From Mnemiopsis leidyi (taxonomy: Eukaryota; Ctenophora; Tentaculata; Lobata; Bolinopsidae), in assembly GCA_000226015.1 (NCBI GenBank), contig JH154669.1, positions 1 to 36,524 on the forward strand: a stretch of 36,524 nt of DNA, written 5' to 3'. Shown in pieces: positions 20,302-28,937 of this stretch (position 1 is its first letter; each line of letters begins with the position of its first letter). Below the pieces are notes generated by a model. That model made no database searches. It saw nothing but the letters and a program-made list of their open reading frames with translations, and had not been told where the DNA came from. Made by a program: the position numbers and the translations under genes.

Positions 20302-23300
20302 ATGACAAGTTGCAGTAAACGGCGCTACGTCGTCCCCAGTGCGTCGCCCCCCACGACGAGCGATAGTAGCGGTTCCGGATCCTCCTCCAGCGACGACAAC
20401 GACGTCGGTAATACTACTCCCTCCATTAAGAAGAAACGGAGATGCACGAGAAACAAGCCTAATTATAATGAGAGCAGTAAGTTGATATGTTTCATTGGGC
20501 GGAGTTATGTTCTACGTTCAGAGTTTACTATCTTTAAAGTTAAACATCGGGAGTAAATTGTTAGAGCAAAATCTTTCTTTGAATCCACTATCTGAAGATA
20601 ACTTATTCAGAATATAAAGGGTTAGTACCTTCTCACTAACTCATCGAATAGAACTTTGTGTAATCAAATGTTAACCTAACTAAAGCCTCCCTAATTCCAG
20701 GTAGCAAGCCACACTTTAGAGAGAGCTACGTATTTTCAACTGCCCTGGCGAACCTGGCTGCTAGTGCCGTGAAGCACAGGATGTGTGACAGTATCATTAT
20801 CTACCACAAGGGAATACCTAGAGAACCTAACAGACTTACTATAAAGGTAAGGGGAGATCCTGTTCTCAACTTTGTTTGTTTGCTAGTAATGTTTTTTGGG
20901 TGTTGCTTTCTGAATGTGTAATATTGAGATGAATTGTTGTACTTGGTAGTTTTGTCAAAGTTGTTCACAGAGATTTCTAAATCACTTCATTCCAGCCGCC
21001 GAAAGTCACAAGCAAATTGCTGGCAACTTCCTCGGTGAAGAACAGAAAGCGAGAGAAGGAACAGGAGCAGGAGCAGATACAGAGAGAGAACGAGCGGAAG
21101 AGAAGTGTCAAACCCCGACCCAGACCAGTAAACAAACCCGCTCATAGAGTCGAGGTGAGTCCCTCCTGTTTGTCTGTTGTTATTTTCTTATGGGAAAACG
21201 TAGTGGAACCTTAATGCTTAAGGTCAAACGAATTGCTATGTAGCTCTGAAGCTGGCCAACAAATATCTAACCTCCAACTCCTCCAGAACGAAGTTAAGTG
21301 CACGAAGACAAACGGCTCCCTGAAGTCACCTCTCACCCCTCCTCGTAGCCCCTCCTCACTCCCTCTTTCCGCGGGGGACTACTCCCTCTCTGTCTCGGAA
21401 CGTATCAAATGTCGAGCTCGAGCGTGTGCTCCCAAATTCTACGGCGAGAACAAGGAGGATAACATGGAGACCGAGCCGAGTCCCGGATCTTCAGCCGTTC
21501 TCAGATCTCCGGAAAGAGAACGCAGTGCAGCTTCAGTCGGGCTTTCTCGTGAGAGCAGACGAAGGTCGGCTGAGAAGCCAAGGAGACAATCTAACGAGCG
21601 GTTGAGAGAGAGGAGAGCACGTAGAGACAGTATTGAGTCGGATGGAGAGAAAATCAGGAGCATTCTTGAAAACTCTGAGAAAGGGATTAAACCTGAGCAA
21701 ACTGTTGAACCCACTCCAGTAGAGAGCAAACCTAAAGTTTCGTCCAGTCGGGAATTTTCAAAACCTAAAGAACTGCCTCCCAAATCCTTGAAGTCACCTA
21801 AAATAACCAAGCCTGAACCTAAATCAGTATCTCCTAAAGTAAAGGAGGAGTACAAACCGGCAGTTCCGGTCCCTAAAACTGTGCCTGTACCATCGCCAAA
21901 ACCTGTGCCATCGCCAAAACCATCACCGCTCAAGTCTGAGAAACCTAAACCTCGGCTAAGTGACAGTGGTGGACTTTTCGAAGCAGCAATGTCTCAGAAA
22001 ATCAGATCTCCCGTTAGGTTGAAGAAGCAGGTCAGTTCTGAAACGAAAACGGAGCCAACACCCGAGAAGTCATCAGAAACAACGCCGACTTCAGTCAGCA
22101 GTGTTTCCAACTCTGTGTCAAAGTTTAAACCTGTAAAACAGAGCTCCCCTACCAAGGAAACCGCCCCGGTCCCAACGTCCGAATCTCAGGATCCAAACTT
22201 GCCCAAGTTCAAACCACTGCCCTTCTCCGGGACCACCAAGAAGAGCAAGACCTTCAAATTCAGGACACCTCAGGGATCTAAACATGAGATGAACTTGGTG
22301 GATTCTATCTTTTCTACCGATGCTAACTCCTGCAATCCACCTGAGGTAATTTGGGCAAATTTTCCGTTTATTTTGGGTAATATTAGAATTAGCATGATAC
22401 GTTAGTAATTTTTCCAAGGACTTTTTCATTTATCATTTCCCAAAATAGAAATTCTCTTACATATGCTAATATGAGTATATTTGTAATTTTGTTACAATAA
22501 TCTCTAAATATATACCCACTCACATACTAAGACGGCCGAAATTAGACGACTGAAAATTTAAAACATTTTAATTTCAGCTGCCTCCCCGAATAAACAAATC
22601 GCCGACTACACCTCCGGTGACTTCCTCCAAAATCCCGGTCACGAAACTGACGGACAAACCGCCCCGACCGGAGCTGGTGATGGGGATCCCCAACCTGCAA
22701 GGACCGAGCAAACCCCCCATGTTAACTCCAGCTCACAACATCTTCCAACATGGGTCCCTCCAGCACATCATCCGGACCGGACCGCCTCCCTTGAGTTCTC
22801 CCAAGATAGCGGTGACGACCAAGTGTAATCAACCTGGTCCTCCTCCTAGCATATCTCCTGCTTCCACAATCAACGTGAGTTTTCCTTTAGGTTTGCTTAG
22901 TTTCGGACAAATTTTCTCTTTTATATAGTCAACAAATTCCGCACTCTCAAGCTTAACTGAAAAAAATACCGTTTTTATTGCACTAGTTGTTAATTTTATA
23001 TACAATAATTTATCAACTTAAATTTTCAGGTCGGTCCGAAACGGGCGAGTAACGAGCATCACCCTGCGAGCGGAGAACAGCGGAAAAAGAAACGTTTCGC
23101 CTTCCCAGAAGAAGCGACCTCTCCCGTCAAAGTTACCTCCCCAATCTCCCCCTCCTCCCCCGTTACCCTGAAGGGGCCTGGAAGTTCCCGGGTTTCCCCG
23201 ATCTCCCCGATCCAGGCGAGTGTGGACAACATCCTGACCACGCCCATCCTTCGGAACGGACTCCCCCTCCACAAACCCTCCCCCAAGAACTCACCTCAGA

Positions 23301-24391
23301 ACCGTAGGTTGGACCTACGTGCTGAGTTCTCCGGTCGGCGTTCTCCTCTGGTCAAGGTGGCTAACAACACCTCTCCCATCACACCAAAAGCTTCTCCCTC
23401 CACCGTCGGACAGTTTTACCAGCCGAATGTGTCCGTTTCTCTCAACTCGTGCTCCAGAAACGACCTCAATATGTCGGACAGTGTTTTAGAGCATAGCAAG
23501 CTGTCAGGTCAGCAGGTGGTGAACCGAGCACCTGTCGTTACGATAAATCACCAGACTATCGCTATCGACCAGGAAAGAGGCAAGGAGGCTCCTAAACCTC
23601 GTCTGACTGTCGAGAGTGACGCGTTCTCCAAGAAGCAGCAGCAGGAAATATTCGCACGGCAGCAGCTCTACTCCCGAGCATTCTCGCCGTTTTCCCTGCC
23701 CAACTCCATCCCTACAACAGCTGCTGGGAAGTTCAACAAGCAGTTTGAGTTGACACAGCAGCTGATGCAGCAGCACGAACTTGGGTCGCTGGTTGATCTT
23801 CACGGAAGGGGGGAAAAAGAGAGTCACTCTCAGCCGGCCTTCCCAACTGCAGCGGCGGCGCAGCTTCGGCAACCCCCCAACAACATCCAAAGTGCCCGAC
23901 CTAACCCTCGACAACAGTCACCCCGTCAACGAACCATTCCGACGGAACTGCTGATGCAGCAGGGAAGAGAGCGGCTATCGCAGCAGGAGCGGCTACTGGC
24001 TCAGCAGCGCCAACACGTCGCCACTTCCGTTACTCGAGATCACAACGTTCACAGTCCTCTGTTTGCTCAACGTCAGGAGTCCCTCCTTCATCGCCCCTCT
24101 GGGACTCCAAACCAGCACCTCCAACACTTGCCGTACGGTGGAGCCATGCTCAATCATATCGGATATCCTATCGGACTGAACCACCAACTGTACAAACAGT
24201 TAGCCACAGATCCGGCCCTGACGCAGGTCACCAGCGCAGGGTTGTTGCAGTCGTTAGCTGGCTACCAGCAACTGCAGCTAGCGGCGGCTGCGGCCGGAAA
24301 GTTCGGACCTCTTGCTCATCTGTACCAGACAAACTCTAAACCCAACGATGACGCCAAAACCCCCAATCAATTTGGTGTTATTAGACCTTGA
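20302..24391 (+). CDS. Six-exon gene, Ser/Pro/Gln-rich probable nuclear protein, 1,065 aa
   Basis: Exons: 20302-20476, 20701-20846, 20996-21154, 21287-22345, 22578-22874 and 23030-24391. All junctions have GT donors and AG acceptors, and the frame runs through without a break. Exon 1 encodes a Ser/Asp-rich stretch and a basic cluster (KKKRR) that could be a nuclear localisation signal. Exon 2 (residues about 60-107) is the only part that looks folded: FRESYVFSTALANLAASAV, then a hydrophobic strand-like IIIYHKGIP. Exon 3 is charged (Glu/Gln/Arg). Exon 4 has an Arg/Ser/Glu-rich segment (about 249-275) and KP/SP repeats (about 355-385). Exon 5 is Pro-rich. Exon 6 has another basic cluster (RKKKR, near 630), Gln-rich segments (about 810-960) and an Ala-rich tail near 1030. 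I do not recognise the family. A transcriptional co-regulator is a guess from composition. The first ATG is tentative because no in-frame stop was found close upstream. Confidence 0.85.
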
Positions 24392-25026
24392 CTGTTTTTA
24401 TCGAAATTTTATTGCTTTTATCTTATTATGTATATTTTTGCTAGACATTATTTTAATGCAAACCAATTTGAGTTGATTTTCGTCGCAAGCTTTATGGAAG
24501 ATGTAAAAATTAGTGTTTTTTGCCTCAAACTAATAATTTAGTATTCATTGTAAATCAAAATGTGATGGGGGTGCAATCAAAATAGTCGATCTAAAATTCC
24601 CAAAATCGACATAGACTTTTTTAGACTTAGACTTATAATTAAACCCCCCCCTCCATTGTAAGAATGAAGATCAACTTCAAGAAGTGAATCCGAAAGTGAA
24701 ATATTACCGGGCGCTGCGTGGCTCTCTCAATTTCTACATCAAAGCAACTAAGACTGAGGTTCCTGCACTTCCCAGGCAAGTGGAATAGCGACTGTCCGTG
24801 CATATTAAAAGCTCTTCTTCATGAGTCAGAGTGCACGAACGACGTAAGCACCCACAGCATATAGAACTAAATTAAATGTGTCGGACAAATACAATTATCA
24901 CGGGCATGGCTTGCACGCTGTAGGCGAAGCCGAAGGCCTTTGAGTTTGTGCGAATATCAATCAATAATTATGTTAAATATGTCCGAGACGATATTGTCCG
25001 TGGATTGAAATTCACATCGGTCAATA
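24392..25026. other. 3' flank of the six-exon gene
   Basis: AT-rich 3' untranslated-like DNA with a short C-run near 24645. From about 24655 to 24788 a short frame on the plus strand reads a non-repetitive peptide (it includes KYYRALRGSLNFYIKATK and ends at TAG). It may be a relic of a coding exon or transposon, but I cannot assign it. Confidence 0.4.
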
Positions 25027-25088
25027 CTTGACGAGATTATATCCGTCTACAGAGTACAGTTCTAACGAAACGTTCGGCTTCAGCTGCG

Positions 25089-25191
25089 TCAACGGGCGAT
25101 GCGCGTCTAGAATTTCTTCGAAATTCATGTCGCCAGGCCAGAAATGCGTGACAGCGCGTGATGGCCGCGACAGTAGGTTATCAACCTACAA
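25089..25191. mobile_element. 103-bp insert in copy A flanked by CAGCTGCG
   Basis: CAGCTGCG occurs at 25081-25088 and again at 25192-25199, while copies B and C have AGCTGCG once at that place. The insert contains two perfect 7-bp-stem, 3-base-loop hairpins: GAATTTC-TTC-GAAATTC (25110-25126) and GTAGGTT-ATC-AACCTAC (25173-25189). Its ends show no clear inverted repeat. Calling it mobile is inference from the direct repeats. Confidence 0.45.
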
Positions 25192-25215
25192 CAGCTGCGA
25201 GAGTCGGGTATCACC

Positions 25216-25319
25216 TTGCTACACGTTGCATAGCCCTGCTGCCGCGAAGCGGCAGCCTCCGGCGCGCGCGAAGCGCGCGGCGGCGTGGCCGCGCGCAGCG
25301 CGGCCACAACGTGAGACAA
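25216..25319. mobile_element. 104-bp GC-rich triple-hairpin insert in copy A
   Basis: Flanked by GTATCACC on both sides (25208-25215 and 25320-25327). The ends are imperfect inverted repeats: TTGCTACACGTTG against CAACGTGAGACAA, 10 of 13 matching. Inside are three successive perfect hairpins with three-base loops: 8-bp stem with GAA loop (25238-25256), 7-bp stem with GAA loop (25263-25279) and 10-bp stem with GCA loop (25285-25307). Two contain GCGAAGC and the third GCGCAGC, known as unusually stable GNA-loop DNA mini-hairpins. Confidence 0.6.
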
Positions 25320-25402
25320 GTATCACCGCTACCAGTGCTATTTTTGCATTGGAATATGGAAATGGATTTGCCTGTGGACCTTAGTCTTTGTAATTGTTTC
25401 TT

Positions 25403-25412
25403 NNNNNNNNNN
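25403..25412. other. Assembly gap of 10 Ns
   Basis: Ten N bases lie just right of copy A. The true gap size is unknown, so the order and distance of copy A relative to copy B may not be reliable. Confidence 1.
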
Positions 25413-25501
25413 TTTATTAATATTTCTTCGTGTCGAAACTGGAACAGGAAATTGTTATTACATTAGTGTAACTGAAGTCTGAACCAATTAATAATTAGAG
25501 A

Positions 25502-25627
25502 GTATCAGTAAGGGCACAACTAAGCCAGTCCCAGCTCAGACACCTGATTATACGTCCTCGATAGGTTAGTTCTACTACTAGTAGTGCATTGGAACCTAAA
25601 AAGTAAGCAACCCGTATCAGTAAGGGC
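25502..25627. repeat. 14-bp direct repeat pair
   Basis: GTATCAGTAAGGGC occurs at 25502-25515 and 25614-25627. The repeats could bound a 98-bp insertion or be remnants of a tandem unit. Confidence 0.5.
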
Positions 25628-25848
25628 GTTATATTAATTCAATTATAACATATGAACAGGACTAATAATAGTAAAAAGCCATGGCATAAGGAGTTGTCAG
25701 TGTCACGTACATATTGATCTTGTATCATAATCTTGTGAGAGTGGAAATGCAGTATACTTACAGTATAGTTATAGTTACAGCATAGTTACAGTTATATTTT
25801 TTAATCGCTTCTTCAATCATAAATCAATCATCATGTGATTCGCCTCAA

Positions 25849-25990
25849 CTTGACGAGATTATATCCGTCTACCGTTTTAGCGAAACGTCCAGCTTTAGCT
25901 GCGCGAGTCGGGTATCACTTGCTTTGCGCGCGGGGGCTGCCGCTTCGCGGCAGCAGGTCAGGCAGCGTCTGACAAGGTATCACCGCGACA
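25849..25990 (+). repeat. Repeat copy B, interrupted by one insert
   Basis: Has the same left end as copy A (CTTGACGAGATTATATCC) and ends GGTATCACCGCGACA, as in copy C. It is interrupted once, at 25919-25975. Confidence 0.75.
25919..25975. mobile_element. 57-bp hairpin insert in copy B
   Basis: Flanked by GGTATCAC at 25911-25918 and 25976-25983. It begins TTGCTTTG and ends CTGACAA, so it shares TTGCT and ACAA ends with the 104-bp insert of copy A. Its hairpin (25936-25954, 8-bp stem) is the exact reverse complement of the first hairpin in copy A, giving a TTC loop on this strand. Confidence 0.55.
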
Positions 25991-26090
25991 AATCAAACCG
26001 ACAATCGTGATCCATTATAATTTATCAATTGTTTGACTTTGATAGGGGAGTGCGCGGATGTTCTTAATTATGAACGTTGACGTACAGACG

Positions 26091-26180
26091 CTTTTTGAGC
26101 TAATATTCAACAATTATATTCCGATTTACGCTTTCCGTCACTAACCGGCAACCCTTGCCTTGTACTTTTGTGCAACGCAT
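26091..26180 (+). repeat. Left partner of an inverted repeat pair
   Basis: The stretch with TTTTTGAGCTAATATTC, CCGATTTA and AACCCTTG..TTGTACTTTT..TGCAA aligns with the reverse complement of 28023-28104. The similarity is clear but has indels. It may be an old repeat family or the end of a larger element. Confidence 0.6.
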
Positions 26181-26706
26181 CAAGAAATATTGCCCTTTTG
26201 CCTTTGAGCCTAAATTGTACGGCAGTTTACCTAACCGGTTGTTAAACACAGTTATCCTTGTGCAAGCTTAGCACGAAATTAGGACGAACGCGCAACGCAA
26301 AAGCTCACACAGGTGCCTAATCCCGACATGGCGCGCATAGCGCAAGCCCTAGGGCTATGTTGTGTGTTGGCTTAGCAACGCACTTGTAATTGTCAAGGAA
26401 TTACCCGATTCGCGCGCGGCTCGCAGCTTGCTGCTGTCCTGGCGTTTCGTAAGAACGTTAGACGTAACCTGTACTGGTGGAAGTTAAAATATTGAACGCA
26501 CACTCAACGAATCGAGCGCTAAATTTTTCCATCGCAACAAAATGTCTCTTATTTGTACATGTAGTTGCGCGAATTGAGGCGACCGTTTAGTTGATGTTTT
26601 TGATAAGCTTTCCTTCCTAAGGTACCTCATTACTTAAGATCAAAGTGTTGACTTTCACAATTCTACTTACCCTTTTCCGTGGGCACTTATTCTATATTCT
26701 GATAGT

Positions 26707-27174
26707 TTGGTATTCAAAAGTATAGAAGCAGTTCAAGTACCCACAGTTTTCAAGGCTTTAAATGGTTTTTCATGTTTGAAATCCATTTTTAAGGTTATTA
26801 CATCTAGATTGAATTTAATTTCTGGTGTAATGAAAAATAGTTGCACAGGCAAAGTAAGATCTTTATGCAAGAATTTTATAACAGAAAGAGTTGTTATGGC
26901 TTGGAATATGCTTCCATTTAAAGTTAAATCCTCTAATTCGGTTAATGACTTTAAGATCAATTTAGAAGATTTTAAAAAGTCTAATATTCAGAACATTGGA
27001 TGCGAAATTAGTGCGTATTATTGGAAAGTTTCGGAAACTGTTCTTTCAAAAATTGAAGGCAAGTCCTATCTAGAAAATAAAGCTAGGCACAATGAATATC
27101 TTAGTACTAACCCATTTGCAGCCAGGAAGTTATTCGTTAATATGAAAGGGTTTAGTTCTAGCACATACTTATAA
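26707..27174 (+). mobile_element. Non-LTR retrotransposon (LINE) ORF2 C-terminal fragment
   Basis: The 155-codon frame contains NFITERVVMAWNMLPFKVK followed by SVNDFK, the pattern that commonly closes the reverse transcriptase ORF of CR1/L2-like elements (FF..RV...WN.LP..V...S...FK..L). The endonuclease and most of the reverse transcriptase are absent, so this is a 5'-truncated copy. The start given is where the frame opens, not a real initiation codon. The DNA after it, up to about 27550, is probably the 3' untranslated part. Confidence 0.7.
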
Positions 27175-27555
27175 TTGTTTAATTTATTTAATTTATTTCT
27201 AATGTTAATTTATTTTATAATGTTTTTAAGCCACTGTTTTTTGTATATTGGTAATTGACCTAGTTAAATAGTATTTTGCTTTTTCAATCTATTACGTTTT
27301 TTGTAAGCTTATAAGGCTTGCATAATAGTATTTTGTAGTAATTTATACAGTAGGGCTAAATTATTAGCTTTTAAGTTTCATAGTTTGTATGATAAATTGT
27401 TTTGTAAATCTGTGATGATGTATGTCTACTCCCAGGAGAGACCCTTTTTGGGACTGTTGCAGCCTTAAGGTGTATGCCGATACAATTTTTTTGCCAATGT
27501 GAGAACTTAGGTTGAGTGGGTTGGCTTAAAGCAATGAAATGAGTAAAAAGGTGAT

Positions 27556-27634
27556 TGTCGCGGTGATACCCGACTCTCGCAGCTTAAAGCTGAACGGTTC
27601 CTTAGAACGGTAGACGGATATAATCTTGCCAAGG
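27556..27634 (-). repeat. Repeat copy C, uninterrupted
   Basis: Read on the minus strand it runs from CTTGGCAAGATTATATCC through TCTAAGGAACC, CAGCTTTAAGCTG and GAGTCGGGTATCACC to CGCGACA. It has the site GGTATCACC (27562-27570) without any insert and so serves as the empty version of the sites filled in copies A and B. It lies inverted to them, just after the LINE tail. Confidence 0.75.
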
Positions 27635-28022
27635 AATTATGACTTTTTAGCTACCACTGATTTTCCTGAAAATTTATGATTGTAGAGACTTTAGAAGTTA
27701 AAACCAGGTTAAAAAACATTTGCCAGTGGCAGTTGTATTGTTCCAATGACGGTTATATAATGATACTATTATGACCAGAAATAGCTGGTATGTGACCGAC
27801 AGGTCTTATTAGGGGGCGGGGGAGGGAAACCCCAAATTAGGACTGACTTCTTTCCCAAGATTTTAGGGTTGTCTACTATTGATTTAGGAAGTTATAGAAC
27901 TAGAGGTGGCCTGATTGAGTGATTGACAAAGCAAACCATGGAGTATCCTGGTGATATTTTCGCGTATCTTGCCATTTGGGCGCTTCGGGCCCAAGTTGCA
28001 AGGTTGTTTTGATACGCTTTGA
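27635..28022. other. Non-coding spacer
   Basis: No coding frame. A possible hairpin TTGGGC/GCCCAA lies near 27976-27994. Nothing else is evident. Confidence 0.5.
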
Positions 28023-28104
28023 GCACTTGCACTAAAAGTACAAAACAAGGGTTGGCGATCGACAGCATAAATCGGGTTATTTTGGAATATTAGCTCAAAA
28101 AAAG
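28023..28104 (-). repeat. Right partner of an inverted repeat pair
   Basis: Reverse complement of the repeat at 26091-26180: AGTACAAAACAAGGGTTG, ATAAATCGG and GAATATTAGCTCAAAAA are the best-conserved blocks. Confidence 0.6.
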
Positions 28105-28110
28105 TATTTT

Positions 28111-28440
28111 GTCGCCATTGTCGGTACCATTGTCATCATTAGTACCATTTTTGCCATTGTGGGTACCATTGTCGCCATTGGTACCATTGTCGCCATTGTA
28201 ATTTCAAATGATCCATTCACTCTGAGTGGTGATTGTGAAAAAGGTATCACTATCAAGTCGTTCCAATGGATCCATTATAAATGATCCAATGGTTGCCAAT
28301 GAGGATAGCCATTGTCGCCAATGGAACACAACCATTGGCACCAATGGCGACGGGGATCACCATTGGCACCACTGACCTCATTGCCATTGGCGCCATTGGA
28401 ATGTCCATTTGTTCCATTGAATAGATCCATTGGCACCAAT
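28111..28440. repeat. CCATTG/CCAATGG-rich degenerate array
   Basis: Starts with spaced CCATTGTCG and GGTACCATTG units and becomes a mixture of CCATTGG and CCAATGG, including the perfect inverted pair CCATTGGCACCAATGG. The units are irregularly spaced, so this is a decayed minisatellite, not a simple tandem array. Confidence 0.8.
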
Positions 28441-28474
28441 TGCCCTACTCACCAAACTATATGACCCTTTTACC

Positions 28475-28649
28475 TCCTGTTATTTTGAAATAATGTTACC
28501 CTGATACTCCCATGTTTCAAATACAATATCCTGTTATTTTGACAACATCATATTACCCTGGTAACACCATGTTTCAAATGCAACATCCTGCTTTTTTGAC
28601 AACACCGTGTTACCATGATAACACTATGTTACCATGATAACACTATGAT
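28475..28649. repeat. Three about 55-bp units plus 19-bp duplication
   Basis: Units begin with TCCTG(T/C)T.TTTTGA at 28475, 28529 and 28586 and contain TTACC.TG.TA...CCATG. At the right end TTACCATGATAACACTATG is itself repeated twice. Confidence 0.8.
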
Positions 28650-28937
28650 AAAAGTGCCTGTGATCAGATGCAGTGTGGAAGACAGAGGAATTTACAGAGC
28701 CCAAATCTCGAGTCAGGGAGTTTCCTGGTCAGCTTTTCACTGTAAAGTACCATTGAACTAATCCTCCAATTTATCAAAGGGGATTTCGAGGATATCTTAG
28801 TTGAGTAAATATCAAACCCAAAGAAGTTTTGTGAAGTTAGGTACTGCTTGTCACGTTCTAAAAGCGATTTGGTACCCCTCCCCATTCCCTTAAAATAGCT
28901 TTCTCTATTAAAACATTAACAAGAATGTAAGACTCAC

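Larger units (their letters stand above)
25027..25334 (+). repeat. Repeat copy A, interrupted by two inserts
   Basis: Starts with CTTGACGAGATTATATCC and ends near GTATCACCGCTACC. The same ends and internal blocks (ATCCGTCTAC, CAGCTGCG, GAGTCGGGTATCAC) occur in copies B (25849-25990) and C (27556-27634, inverted). Compared with the about 80-bp copy C, copy A carries two extra segments, 25089-25191 and 25216-25319, each flanked by 8-bp direct repeats. Confidence 0.75.

Noticed and set aside
25027-25085. Possible hammerhead ribozyme (TGACGAG ... CGAAAC)
   Set aside because: The first core lacks the required CTGANGA form, I find no stem II, and copy C does not keep GAAA.
25230-25315. Bacterial contamination because of the GC-rich palindromes
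   Set aside because: The hairpins lie inside a repeat whose other copies sit in ordinary AT-rich animal DNA of this window. The nearby N gap still warrants caution.
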